64,000 nt of DNA, from assembly GCF_036906915.1 (NCBI RefSeq), contig NZ_JBAKHX010000006.1, positions 139,800 through 203,799 of the forward strand. The letters are read 5' to 3'. A program made the translations under genes and the position numbers. Of the stretch, positions 50,961-59,503 are shown one piece after another. The stretch comes from Phytohabitans sp036906915. Its GTDB lineage: Bacteria; Actinomycetota; Actinomycetes; Mycobacteriales; Micromonosporaceae. A model generated the notes under the pieces. The model searched no databases and had not been told where the DNA came from. It saw only the letters and a program-made list of their open reading frames with translations. How positions within the stretch are numbered: the stretch's first letter is position 1; each line of letters opens with the position of its first letter.

Positions 50961-52460
50961 ATGCCCACGCGGCGGGTGCTGCTCGCCGCCACCGGCGCGG
51001 CGGCGGCCAGGGCGGGCCTGTGGACCGTACTCGGACTGCTCTTCGTGGTGGCCGCGCCGGCCGCGCTCGCCAGCGCCCACCCGACCGGGGCCCCGTTCCA
51101 GGTCCACCAGTACCACGGCCTCACGTTCATGCCCGATCAGGTGCGGGTGGTCGCGGCCGTGCACACGGCGGAGATCGTCACCCGGCAGGAGCGTCGCACC
51201 GTGGACGCGGACCACGACGGCGCGGTCACCGCCGCCGAGCGACGTGGGCACGCGCGTACCGCCTGCGCGGAGCTGGCCTACGGGTTCGCCGTCGAGGTGA
51301 ACGGCGAGCGCCTGCTCTGGACGGTGACAACGGGCGACTACGACTACGAACCGGGCTCACCCGGGTTGCCCAGCGCCCGGCTCACGTGCGACCTCGCGGC
51401 GCCCGCGCGGCTGTCCGTCCCGGCGACGGTGACCATCGCCAATCACCACCGGCCCGACGGCACCGGTTACCGGGAGGTGACCGCCGTCGGGCGCGACGTG
51501 CGTCTGATCGACTCACTCCTGCCCGAGCACAGCGTGAGCGAGCAATTGAGGGCGATACCGCCGGCGGACGCGCTCGTCGTCAACGTGCCGGCGGCGAAGG
51601 TGCGGGTGGAGCCGGGAACGGGCGTGGCGGGCGCACCGACCGCGACAGCACCGGCGGAATCCGCCGGGCTGCTGACGACAATTCCCACCTGGGCGGAGCA
51701 ACGGATCGAGTCGTTTGCCGCCGGCCGGCTCACCCCGCTGCTGGCGGTCCTGGCCGTGCTGACCGCGGTGCTGCTCGGCGCCGGGCATGCCGCCCTGCCT
51801 GGGCACGGGAAGTCCGTGCTCGCGGCCTACCTCGCCGGGCGCCGCGGCCGGCCGTTGGACGCGTTGGCCGTCGGCGCCACGGTCACGCTCAGCCATACCG
51901 GCGTGGTGCTACTGGTGGGAGTCTTGATCAGCACCAGTACGGCGTTCGCCGCCGACCGGCTGCTCGGCTACCTCGGCGTGATCAGCGGACTGCTCGTCAT
52001 CGCGGTCGGGATCGGCATGCTGGTCGCCGTCGTCCGCGGTCGAGCCGGCCACTCGCACGGTCATGATCACGACCACCACCATGATCACGACCACCACGAC
52101 GGTCACGACCACCACCATGGACGTCGGACCGGATGGCTGGGGCTGGCCGGCATCGGTGTCGCCGGCGGTCTGGTGCCCAGCCCGACCGCCCTGGTGGTGC
52201 TGCTGGCCTCGGTCAGCACGGGGAAGGCGGTCTTCGGCGTGCTGCTGGTGCTCGCGTACGGCCTTGGCATGGCCGGCACGCTCACGGCCGCCGGCCTGCT
52301 CCTGCTCGCGGTCAAACGTTGGGTGAGCCTCGCCGAGCGCCGACCCGTACGCGTGTTGGCCCGCCTCGGCGCGGTGGCGGCCTGGCCGCTGACCACGTCA
52401 GCGATGGTGCTCGTCATCGGCACCGGCCTGACTCTGCGCGCCGGCGCGGTACTCACCTGA
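50961..52460 (+). CDS. NicO/RcnA-like nickel-cobalt transporter with N-terminal extracellular domain
   Basis: 499 residues from ATG 50961 (RBS AGGAG). Signal or first helix, then about 210 residues outside the membrane with an EF-hand-like DADHDGAVTAAE, followed by six or seven helices. The NicO core shows GHAALPGHGKSVLAAYLAGR near residue 277 and the conserved LSHTGVVLLVG. A cytoplasmic or loop segment with about 15 His alternating with Asp (residues about 364-388) should bind divalent metal. The family exports or imports Ni/Co; the direction is not determinable here. The His-rich segment is encoded by short tandem DNA repeats. Confidence 0.85.
   Translation: MPTRRVLLAATGAAAARAGLWTVLGLLFVVAAPAALASAHPTGAPFQVHQYHGLTFMPDQVRVVAAVHTAEIVTRQERRTVDADHDGAVTAAERRGHARTACAELAYGFAVEVNGERLLWTVTTGDYDYEPGSPGLPSARLTCDLAAPARLSVPATVTIANHHRPDGTGYREVTAVGRDVRLIDSLLPEHSVSEQLRAIPPADALVVNVPAAKVRVEPGTGVAGAPTATAPAESAGLLTTIPTWAEQRIESFAAGRLTPLLAVLAVLTAVLLGAGHAALPGHGKSVLAAYLAGRRGRPLDALAVGATVTLSHTGVVLLVGVLISTSTAFAADRLLGYLGVISGLLVIAVGIGMLVAVVRGRAGHSHGHDHDHHHDHDHHDGHDHHHGRRTGWLGLAGIGVAGGLVPSPTALVVLLASVSTGKAVFGVLLVLAYGLGMAGTLTAAGLLLLAVKRWVSLAERRPVRVLARLGAVAAWPLTTSAMVLVIGTGLTLRAGAVLT
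52051..52125 (+). repeat. Tandem repeat encoding the His/Asp-rich metal loop
   Basis: Units of CATGATCACGACCACCAC and variants repeat about three times inside the NicO-like gene. The slippage-prone DNA likely makes the loop length variable between strains. Confidence 0.6.
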
Positions 52461-52597
52461 GCCCCCGCCGGGAGGCCATCCCACCTCGACCCGCTCGATG
52501 TTCAAGCCCCACGGCTCCTCGGTCGGCGCGTCGAAATCGGGCGGGCGCCGCGGCGGCCAGCCATCACTCCCCGACCGGCCCGGCACCGTCGCCGCCC

Positions 52598-53956
52598 TTA
52601 CAACGGCTGCGACGAGGACACCCCGCCGGCCGTGACGGCCCGCACCTCGGCGGCGGTATCGGGCAGCAGTGCCGCGTCCTGGCCGACCTCGACCCAGGCG
52701 CCGCCGGCGGTGCGGTAGGCCAGCGACGAGCCGTACGCCGCCACGATCCAGCCCTGGCCGTCCGGCAGCCGCACCCGGACCGGCACCGGCGCGTCCCGAT
52801 CGGCGGCCCCGCCCGGTATCACCGCGTCGACCGCCCCCGTCGCGTCGAGCAGCACGGCGAACACGAGCGCCGGATCGGACGCCCCGAAGATCTCGCTGAG
52901 CAGAGCTGTCCGCCCGTCGGGCAGGCCGGCGACCACCTCCCACCGGCCCGACCCGTGGATCTCGATGAGCGGGTCCACGTAGCCGGACTCCCCCACCGCC
53001 CGGAGCAGGATGCCGCCGTCGTCGGTGACCTGCGTGGGCCGTCCCACCCGGGTCGGACCGTCGACGCTCCGGTTCTCCCAGGACAGCCCAGCGCTGTCGG
53101 CCCGAGTGGGGTTGATCGGAAGGTAGGCCGGAACCGGCCCGCCTCGCGCCACAGCTTGCTCGACGTACTGGCTGGCTTCCCGCACCGGGTGCAGCCCGGC
53201 CGGGTCGCGCTCGCGGGCCGCCGGGGGCGCCTGCCGGGCAAGGACGCGGACGTCGCGCGGGTCGCCGCCCGCCGGCACCTCCGCCAGCGCCACACCGTCC
53301 ATAGTGCTCATCCGCCGCCAGTCGCGGCTGACCTTGCCGTCCGGCCCGGTCACCGGTGCCATGGAGATGTAGAGCGGCACGCCGGGGTCGACGGCGAGCA
53401 GCGTGCGATCCTCCGGCCCGAAGGCGTACACCCACGACACGCCGTGCGCCACGGACTCCTCTCCGACGAGCCGGAACTCCTTGCTCACCGGGTCGGTCGC
53501 CACCAGTCCCGCCATGGCCACCCGATCCCGGCGCGCCCCCGCCTGCACCACCACGGCGGCGGGTCCGCCCTTGGTTGTACCGGCCCAGTAGACGTGCGGC
53601 TCGCCGCGCAGCGCCGCCACCGCGCCGTCGCCGCTCTCCGAGTGGCGCAGGCCATCACGCCAGGCCCGGACCACCTGCTCGATCACGCGCGCGTCGCCGG
53701 CCAGGTCGCCGCCGGTGGGCTGGAGGAGCCGGTAGTCGGCCACCACAGCCGGTCCCGCGGTGGCGTCCCGCCACGCCACCGTGGCGCCACCGCCGGCCAT
53801 CGCGACGGCCACGGCGAGGGCCACACCTTGTACCCGGGCCCGCCGCACCCGGCGGCGCCCACCGCGCACGACCCGGTCGGCGAAGTCCGGCGCCAGGCGG
53901 AGACGGTCAGTCGCGTCCCACATCGCCCGGTTGACCCGCTCAGTAGTGTTCACCAT
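52598..53956 (-). CDS. Single-pass membrane protein encoded after SigE-family sigma factor
   Basis: 452 residues from ATG 53956. A cytoplasmic N-terminus of about 40 residues (RAMWDATDRLRLAPDFADRV) precedes one helix (VQGVALAVAVAMAGGGATV) and a long extracytoplasmic domain of about 390 residues, probably beta-rich. The gene starts 2 bp after the sigma-factor stop. This is the usual genetic position of an anti-sigma partner, but no ZAS zinc motif is present. Function unknown beyond that. Confidence 0.72.
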   Translation of the reverse strand: MVNTTERVNRAMWDATDRLRLAPDFADRVVRGGRRRVRRARVQGVALAVAVAMAGGGATVAWRDATAGPAVVADYRLLQPTGGDLAGDARVIEQVVRAWRDGLRHSESGDGAVAALRGEPHVYWAGTTKGGPAAVVVQAGARRDRVAMAGLVATDPVSKEFRLVGEESVAHGVSWVYAFGPEDRTLLAVDPGVPLYISMAPVTGPDGKVSRDWRRMSTMDGVALAEVPAGGDPRDVRVLARQAPPAARERDPAGLHPVREASQYVEQAVARGGPVPAYLPINPTRADSAGLSWENRSVDGPTRVGRPTQVTDDGGILLRAVGESGYVDPLIEIHGSGRWEVVAGLPDGRTALLSEIFGASDPALVFAVLLDATGAVDAVIPGGAADRDAPVPVRVRLPDGQGWIVAAYGSSLAYRTAGGAWVEVGQDAALLPDTAAEVRAVTAGGVSSSQPL

Positions 53957-53958
53957 GG

Positions 53959-54486
53959 TCAGCCTCTCCGCACCGCGTCCTGAAGGACGGCCGGAAACGT
54001 GGCGTCCTGTTCGGGAAGCGACTCGCGCAGCCGGGCCAGCCCGCGTGAGGTCTGACTCTTGACGGTGCCCACGCCACAGCCGAGCGCCGCAGCCGTCTGC
54101 GCCTCGGTGAGGTCGTGGAAGAACCGGAGGACCAGAACCGCGCGGGTCCGCGGCGGGAGCGTTGCCAGGGCCCGCACGACCAGGTCTCGGTCGGTCACCT
54201 CGCGTTCCGGTCCGGCGACCCCGCGCGGCGCGGCCGCCTCCAGCGGCGCCTCCGTGATCCGGCGACTCTTGCGGCGCCAGCGGTTCGCGGCCGCGTTGGC
54301 GAGCGCCGCCCGCGCGTACCCCTCCGGGTCGCGGCTGATCCGCCGCCACTTCGGGTACATCCGTTCGAGGACGTCCTGGAGGAGGTCCTCCGCGGCGCCC
54401 GGGTCGCCGCCGCAGAGGAGGTAAGCGCTGCGCAGCAGGCCCGCCGACCGGGCACGCACGAACTCCTCGAACCCGCCGTCGTCCAC
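53959..54486 (-). CDS. SigE-family RNA polymerase sigma factor
   Basis: 175 residues from GTG 54486, with GAGGGG about 6 nt upstream. FEEFVRARSAGLLRSAYLLC is the hallmark of the actinobacterial SigE-like ECF group. Region 2 continues with AAEDLLQDVLERMYPKWRRI, and region 4 has LPPRTRAVLVLRFFHDLTEA and AAALGCGVGTVKSQTSRGLA. Longer upstream frames are shadow. It is co-transcribed with the membrane protein downstream. Confidence 0.9.
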   Translation of the reverse strand: MDDGGFEEFVRARSAGLLRSAYLLCGGDPGAAEDLLQDVLERMYPKWRRISRDPEGYARAALANAAANRWRRKSRRITEAPLEAAAPRGVAGPEREVTDRDLVVRALATLPPRTRAVLVLRFFHDLTEAQTAAALGCGVGTVKSQTSRGLARLRESLPEQDATFPAVLQDAVRRG

Positions 54487-54539
54487 GACCACCCCCTCGT
54501 CTACCCATACAGACACCACGAGCCGCGAGAAGGTTGGCT

Positions 54540-55516
54540 TCAATCCCGCACACTGACCGCGCACACCACCACCCCCTCGACGATGACCTGGTGAATCGGC
54601 CGGTAGGAGGCCTCGCGGGGGCCCGGATGGAAGCTGTCCACCCAGAACCTTGGCGCGTCCGCCTCGGTGAAGACGTCCGGCAGCGCCGCCTCGCGGCTGT
54701 GTGACAGGAGGCCCCCGACCGTGGGGCGCTCGTCGCCGGTGTGCTCCCCGTAGTGCACGGCCAACCACCGGGCGGCCGGCGTCTCGCAGGCCCGCCAATA
54801 GTCGCTCTCGTAACGCGCGTGCGCTCCCCGGTACCCGCCCGCGAGAGGGCTGAAGTACATGTACTCGAACGGGTGCAGCCGGGCCGCGGCGACCGCCGCC
54901 TCCGCGTGGCCGGCGGCCAGAATCACGGCGAGCACCGCCACCAGCGCCGTGCGCCGGCACAACCGGATGGTCGCGACCATCGCCAGCAGGATCATTCCGG
55001 GTACTACGAACAGGAAGTGCCGCAGTCCGTTGTAGACGGTGGCGTTCGCGGCCACGATGGCCGCCACCGGCACCAGAAATAGCGCTCCTGCCAGCATCTC
55101 AGCGACCGGCCACTGGCGGCGCGCCACGTCTGCCGCGACGAACCCGACACCCACCAGCGCGAGAGCCACCATGACCGGCGGTGAGCCGACGACCAGCCCG
55201 AGCGGGTGTGCCACTTCTCCCCGGTCAGCCGCTGAACCGCGGCGATGAGCACCTCGGCGAACGGCCCGTGCTGCGGCATGTACTCACGCGGGTTGGAGTC
55301 GCGGATGAACCCGACGTCCCGCCCACCGGACAGGTACCAGTTGAGCACCGCCTCGCCGTACCAATTCTGCAGCCCCTCGTCCCAAGTGCGGCCGTACGCG
55401 CCGGCGGCGACCACCACGTACAGGCCGAGAACGGCGAACAGCAAGCCGAGCAACAACGCCGGCAGCCGACCCTCCACAAACGACGGTCGACGTGCCGGCG
55501 CGTGTACGACATCCAC
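54540..55516 (-). pseudogene. Decayed membrane glycosyltransferase (GT39-like)
   Basis: From ATG 55516, 94 residues of a polytopic glycosyltransferase N-terminus are read: one basic start, a helix, then RTWDEGLQNWYGEAVLNWY with the D-E motif typical of GT39/ArnT-like first loops, and LIAAVQRLTGEKWH. At about 55210 the sense continues in another frame (MAHPLGLVVGSPPVMVALAL) with the C-terminal helices (FVVPGMILLAMVATI) and a soluble tail. The 200-250 residues between these parts in normal homologues are missing. An internal deletion plus a frameshift explains the pattern. Confidence 0.65.
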
Positions 55517-55550
55517 GCCGGTACAGACACCGGCTCGGCGAATAAGGTTG

Positions 55551-55949
55551 TTACGGGGTCAGCTCGTGCCCGGTGGTGCTGTCGACGTGGTCGGGGATGT
55601 CGCCCTCGTGCCGGTCGCCGGTCGTCGACGTGCCGGTCGGCTCGAACATCAGGATCGACCCGCCGGGCGACGACGGCTTGTGCTCCACACCACGCGGCAC
55701 CACGAACGTGTCACCGGCACGGAGCACCACCGTGGTCTCCGCGCCGTCGGTGTCACGCATCGCGACGTCGAACTGCCCGTCGAGCACCAGGAAGAACTCG
55801 TCGGTGTCCTCGTGCACGTGCCAGACGTGCTCCCCCAGGGTGTGCGCGATCCGCACGTCGTAGTCGTTGACCCGGGCCACGATGCGAGGGCTGTAGATGT
55901 CGGTGAAGGACGCGAGCACGTCGGTGACGTTGACAGGTTTCATACCCAT
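55551..55949 (-). CDS. Cupin-domain protein
   Basis: 132 residues from ATG 55949 (ATG 55943 also possible). The cupin motif 1 is HVWHVHEDTDEFFLVLDGQF, supplying three metal ligands (H-x-H-x-E), and motif 2 is GDTFVVPRGVEHKPSSPGG with the last His. It is a single-domain, metal-dependent beta-barrel. The reaction cannot be assigned; small actinobacterial cupins include isomerases, dioxygenases and binding proteins. Confidence 0.85.
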   Translation of the reverse strand: MGMKPVNVTDVLASFTDIYSPRIVARVNDYDVRIAHTLGEHVWHVHEDTDEFFLVLDGQFDVAMRDTDGAETTVVLRAGDTFVVPRGVEHKPSSPGGSILMFEPTGTSTTGDRHEGDIPDHVDSTTGHELTP

Positions 55950-56041
55950 GCCCGCAATTGTCCGCCGGCCCTTCCCCGACCGTCTTGTACGATCTTGACA
56001 CGGGCGCGGGCCGCGGGCCCGAGCGGGCGGCCGCGGGCCGC

Positions 56042-56117
56042 GATCAAGGACATTCGCGTCGATCAAGGGCAAACGCACGTGGATAAGTGATCGAACCCCG
56101 TGCGTTTGCCCTTGATC
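56042..56117 (-). repeat. Composite palindromic 3'-end element, copy 6
   Basis: Minus-strand arm start GATCAAGGGCAAACGCACGG at 56117 (one change from consensus), return arm ending at 56061 and third CCTTGATC ending at 56042, with the same 19-nt period. It lies 50 bp 3' of the RraA-fragment stop codon and in the same polarity. Confidence 0.8.
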
Positions 56118-56167
56118 GAGGGATCGGGTGACGCCTGGGGCGCGGCCGGCGCCGCGCGCTGGGACGG

Positions 56168-56312
56168 CTACAGGAGCACGATTCCGTCGTCGTCGCTGTG
56201 GAGTTCGGCGCCGGGGGTGAAGGTGCAGCCGCCGAACGTGACCGGCACGTCGCGCTCGCCGGCACCGGTCTTGCCGCTCTTGCGCGGGTTGGAGCCGAGC
56301 GCCTTGACGCCC
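56168..56312 (-). pseudogene. RraA C-terminal fragment
   Basis: The minus strand reads GVKALGSNPRKSGKTGAGER, then DVPVTFGGCTFTPGAEL and DDDGIVLL followed by a stop at 56168-56170. This is the conserved C-terminal end of RraA/ribonuclease-activity-regulator (HMG-aldolase-like) proteins. The first two-thirds of the gene are missing and the frame is joined out of phase to a GntR N-terminus. Confidence 0.6.
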
Positions 56313-56520
56313 GGGCGTCGCGGTGGGCGTCGAGCTCGGCCAGACCTTCCGACTTCAGGCGGCGCAGCGCTTCGCGCAGAGGGGTGGTGCTGACGCCGAT
56401 GGCGGGGGCGAGGGTCGCCTGGTTGAGGACCGCGCCCGGCTCCAGCTCACCCGAGACAATGCGGTCACGCAGCGTGAGGTATGCGAACTCGCTCTTGGTA
56501 ACGAACAGCTCCACGGGCAC
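56313..56520 (-). pseudogene. GntR-family regulator N-terminal fragment
   Basis: From GTG 56520 about 69 residues form a complete FadR/GntR winged helix: AYLTLRDRIVSGELEPG, then LAPAIGVSTTPLREALRRLK and SEGLAELDAHRD. The effector-binding domain is absent; coding then jumps into RraA sequence in another frame. A TATAGG lies just before the GTG, so the fragment may still be transcribed as a leaderless message and make a DNA-binding domain fused to nonsense. Confidence 0.6.
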
Positions 56521-56584
56521 AGCCTATAACCTACAGACACGACCCCTATTGACATATATCGATGCACGCCGTGACGATAGCTGG

Positions 56585-57571
56585 GTGAACCTGACACGGC
56601 TGGCGGTTGCGACACTCGCGATGGTGGCGATCCTGCCGGCCCAGCCGGCCGCCGCCGACTCGCCGGACACGGCGCCGCCTGGGCCGCCCGGCCGACCCAC
56701 GGTCACCGACATCACCTACACGGACGCCACCATGACGTGGGCGCCCGCGGTCGACGACCGGGGCGTCGTCCAGTACGGCATCTGGCGGCGCACGCCGGAC
56801 CGCGGTGACATGTTCTACAACGCGACCAGCGCCACGACGTTCCGCTTCGGCGGGCTGACCCCCGGCACGTCATACACGTTCTTCGTCGTCGCCTCCGACG
56901 AGCGCAACAACGGTCCGGCGTCGCCGGCGGTGACATTCCAGACCCGCACCGCCCCGGCGGAGTCTGAGCCGCCCAACCAGCCCGGCACCCCGACCGTCAC
57001 GGCGATCTCGCCCGCGACCGCGGAGCTGGCGTGGACGCCGTCGACCGACAACGTCGCCGTCATCCGGTACCTCGTCTACCGCCTGTCCGGCACCACCCGC
57101 ACCCTGTTCACCTACGCCGACGCGGCCGCGAACGTGCGGCTCCAGTTCCTGGTGCCCGACCGCGACTACGCCTTCGTGGTGGTCGCCGAGGACCCGGCGG
57201 GCAACCGCTCGGAGGCCTCCGGCACCGTACGCCTGCGGCCTCCGCCGGACCCCGCCGCCGCGTGCCGGGTGGCCTCCGCCGGTCCGAGCCCGGCGATGCC
57301 GGGAATGCACCGGGTCGCCGTCACCTACACCGGCGCGGCCGCCGTCATGCGCTGGTCGGTGCGCTTGGTGCTGCCCGCCGGCACGACCATCAGCTGGGCC
57401 TGGTCGGCGTGGGAGCAGGACGGCGGCGAGGTCGTCTTCTGGTACGAGGGCTGGGCCGACACGCTGACACCTGGCGAGACGATCAACCTCGACATGGCCC
57501 TCACCGGCCCGGGACTCCCCGACCCGGCGAGCGTCCGGCTCAACGGCGCCACCTGCGATCGTCAGGTGTAG
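56585..57571 (+). CDS. Secreted protein with two FN3 domains and CBM2-like C-terminus
   Basis: 328 residues from GTG 56585. Signal peptide (cleavage near AAADS, about 24), fibronectin type III repeat 1 (about 36-120, ATMTWAPAVDDRGVVQYGIW), repeat 2 (about 130-220, with LAWTPSTDNVAVIRYLVYRL), then a C-terminal domain framed by two Cys with VAVTYTGAAAVMRWSVRLVL and TINLDMALTG, like a CBM2 beta-sandwich. No catalytic domain is present, so it is probably a polysaccharide-binding or surface adhesive protein. TTGACA at 56549-56554 may be part of its promoter. Confidence 0.8.
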   Translation: MNLTRLAVATLAMVAILPAQPAAADSPDTAPPGPPGRPTVTDITYTDATMTWAPAVDDRGVVQYGIWRRTPDRGDMFYNATSATTFRFGGLTPGTSYTFFVVASDERNNGPASPAVTFQTRTAPAESEPPNQPGTPTVTAISPATAELAWTPSTDNVAVIRYLVYRLSGTTRTLFTYADAAANVRLQFLVPDRDYAFVVVAEDPAGNRSEASGTVRLRPPPDPAAACRVASAGPSPAMPGMHRVAVTYTGAAAVMRWSVRLVLPAGTTISWAWSAWEQDGGEVVFWYEGWADTLTPGETINLDMALTGPGLPDPASVRLNGATCDRQV

Positions 57572-57987
57572 TAGCCGTCGACGGGGAGGCGGGCCTCGTC
57601 GAACAGCGCCGGCCCGTCCTGCGGCACCGGCGGAAACCCGCCGGAGGGCTTCAGGGTCAGAAGCTGCTCATTGGACAGTGCGAACACGACACGCCCGAGC
57701 CCGGAGCGCTCGATGGCACCCGTGCACATGTTGCAGGGTTGGCAGCTGGTGTACATAGTGGAGCGCCGGGCGGTCGCCGGATCGAGGTGCTGCGCCGCCC
57801 ACCGCGCGACCTTCAGCTCCGGGTGGGCCGTGATGTCGTCTCCCGTGATGGAGGTGTTGCGCTCCTCGAGAAGCACGTCGCCGTCCGGACCCACGAGGAG
57901 CGAGCCGAATGGCGGGTTTCCACCCGCGCGGGCCTCGGCGGCGAGCGCGATGGCGCGGCGCAGGTGGCGTTCGTCGTCGTGATTCAT
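57562..57987 (-). CDS. Nucleoside/cytidine-deaminase-like zinc hydrolase
   Basis: 141 residues. The zinc centre is visible as TAHPELKVAR (His ligand and Glu proton shuttle, with Pro in place of the usual Ala of H-A-E) and TSCQPCNMCTGAI (P-C-x-x-C). The layout is that of guanine/tRNA-adenosine-type deaminases. It overlaps the start of the upstream LLM oxidoreductase stop by four bases on the same strand, implying a joint function, and converges on the FN3 gene with a 10-bp overlap. Confidence 0.87.
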   Translation of the reverse strand: MNHDDERHLRRAIALAAEARAGGNPPFGSLLVGPDGDVLLEERNTSITGDDITAHPELKVARWAAQHLDPATARRSTMYTSCQPCNMCTGAIERSGLGRVVFALSNEQLLTLKPSGGFPPVPQDGPALFDEARLPVDGYYT

Positions 57988-58871
57988 GACTGGTCCTTCC
58001 CGAGTACCGGCAGCACATCGCGGGCGACTGACTCGACGACGGTCTCGCTGCCCGCGTACCAGCTGCTCTCGCGCGGCCAGTGCGTGACGACGTCGGTGAA
58101 GCCCAGCTCCCCCGCCCGGCCGACCGCGTCAGCGAAGAAGTCCACACTGGACAGCGAGAAGACCGGCGCGGCGTCGAGGGAGAGCACGCGGTCGACCTCG
58201 CCGGGCCGGCGCCCCGCGCCGGCCTCGGCCTCGGCGAACCGCTCGGCGAGCGCCGCGACCGACCGCCACCACGCGTCGAGATCCTCGGCGCGCTCGCCGG
58301 TGGTCACCCAGCCCTGCCCGTACCGCGCTGCGAGGCGCATCGAGCGCGGCCCGTTCGCCGCCACGATGAACGGCGCCCGCGGCCGCTGCACGCATCCCGG
58401 CGTGCCGCGGGCGTCGACCGCGCTGTAGTACTCGCCGGCGTAGTCGGCGTGGCCATCGCGCAGCAGCGCGTCGAGGAGCCCGAGGAACTCGGCGAACCGG
58501 TCGACGCGCTGCCGTGGCGTGAGCGCGGGCTGCCCGAGCACCGAGGCGTCGTACGACATCCCGCCTGCGCCCAGCCCGAGGGTGAGCCGGCCGCCGGAGA
58601 CGTCGTCGAGCGCCGTCACCTCCCGCGTGAAGTGCACCGGGTGGCGAAAGTTCGGCGACGCGACCATGGTGCCCAGGCGGATCCGCGACGTGACCATCGC
58701 CGCGGCCGTCAGCGTCGGCACGGCGTCGAACCACGGGCCGTCGACCAGGTCGCGCCAACCGATGTGGTCGTACGTCCACGCCTGGTCGAACCCGTACTCC
58801 TCGGCCAGCCGCCACCGCCGCGCCGCCTCCGACCACCGCTGGTCAGGAAGGATCACAATGCCCACCCGCAT
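57984..58871 (-). CDS. LLM-class flavin-dependent oxidoreductase
   Basis: 295 residues with luciferase-like barrel signatures: MRVGIVILPDQRW at strand 1, AWTYDHIGWRDLV near residue 30, RIRLGTMVASPNFRHP near 62-77 and LDDVSGGRLTLGLGAGG near 87-103. In this group F420 or FMN is the cofactor. Co-transcribed with the deaminase through an ATGA overlap, it may belong to a small heterocycle-degradation or modification pathway. Confidence 0.88.
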   Translation of the reverse strand: MRVGIVILPDQRWSEAARRWRLAEEYGFDQAWTYDHIGWRDLVDGPWFDAVPTLTAAAMVTSRIRLGTMVASPNFRHPVHFTREVTALDDVSGGRLTLGLGAGGMSYDASVLGQPALTPRQRVDRFAEFLGLLDALLRDGHADYAGEYYSAVDARGTPGCVQRPRAPFIVAANGPRSMRLAARYGQGWVTTGERAEDLDAWWRSVAALAERFAEAEAGAGRRPGEVDRVLSLDAAPVFSLSSVDFFADAVGRAGELGFTDVVTHWPRESSWYAGSETVVESVARDVLPVLGKDQS

Positions 58872-58884
58872 GAGCAGAGGGTAC

Positions 58885-59364
58885 TCAGCCGCGCTGCCTC
58901 CACTGCCGTGTGGGCGGGACGCCGGGCAGCGGCTTGCCGATGATGGCCAGCGGGACGAAGAAGTTCACCTGGCCGATCACCATCGCCAGCGTGGCCAGCG
59001 CCTTCTCGTCGTAGTGCTCGCTCACCCGGGCGTACAGCTCGTCGGTGACCCGCTCGCTGTGCGCCGACGGTTGTAGCACCGCCTCGACCAGTGCCAGCGC
59101 CGCCCGCTCGGCCTCGGTGAAGTATGTGGCGTCCTGCCAGGTCGCCACCGCGGTGATCCGCTCCTCGGACTCCCCCGTCTTGCGCAGGGTGGTCGAATGG
59201 AGAGTGGTGAGGTAGGTGTTACCCACGATCTGGCCGGCGCGCAGCTGCATCAGGCCGATCGTCGGCCGCGGCACCGAGCCGTTGCCGGTCACCTTGTAGA
59301 GCGCCGCCGAAAGCTCCTTCAGCTCCGGCACCAGATCCTGCGGGTTCGACAGTCGTGACTCCAT
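58885..59364 (-). CDS. Carboxymuconolactone-decarboxylase/AhpD-like protein lacking the CxxC
   Basis: 159 residues from ATG 59364. The CMD/AhpD core is recognisable: LMQLRAGQIVGNTYLTTLHS, then GESEERITAVATWQDATYFT and ERAALALVEAV. In most AhpD-like proteins the segment before the conserved His contains C-x-x-C for peroxide reduction; here it reads NTYL, so thiol chemistry is lost. A fragment of the type of sigma factor often paired with CMD proteins lies divergently next to it. Confidence 0.82.
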   Translation of the reverse strand: MESRLSNPQDLVPELKELSAALYKVTGNGSVPRPTIGLMQLRAGQIVGNTYLTTLHSTTLRKTGESEERITAVATWQDATYFTEAERAALALVEAVLQPSAHSERVTDELYARVSEHYDEKALATLAMVIGQVNFFVPLAIIGKPLPGVPPTRQWRQRG

Positions 59365-59503
59365 GACTGGCTCCTTCTCGTTCGTCGTGTCTCTGATGCG
59401 TTGACACACGGCGAGCCAGGAACGTGACAGAAAATCTCGGACGGGTGTGTCCATCTCGGCGGACGCCGTTCGTCGTCTGGGTACCCGACCGAGAGAGGTA
59501 CCG

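Noticed and set aside
3605..56117. CRISPR array suggested by repeated GATCAAGG units
   Set aside because: Copies are dispersed over 52 kb, palindromic and not separated by regular spacers; no cas genes are present.
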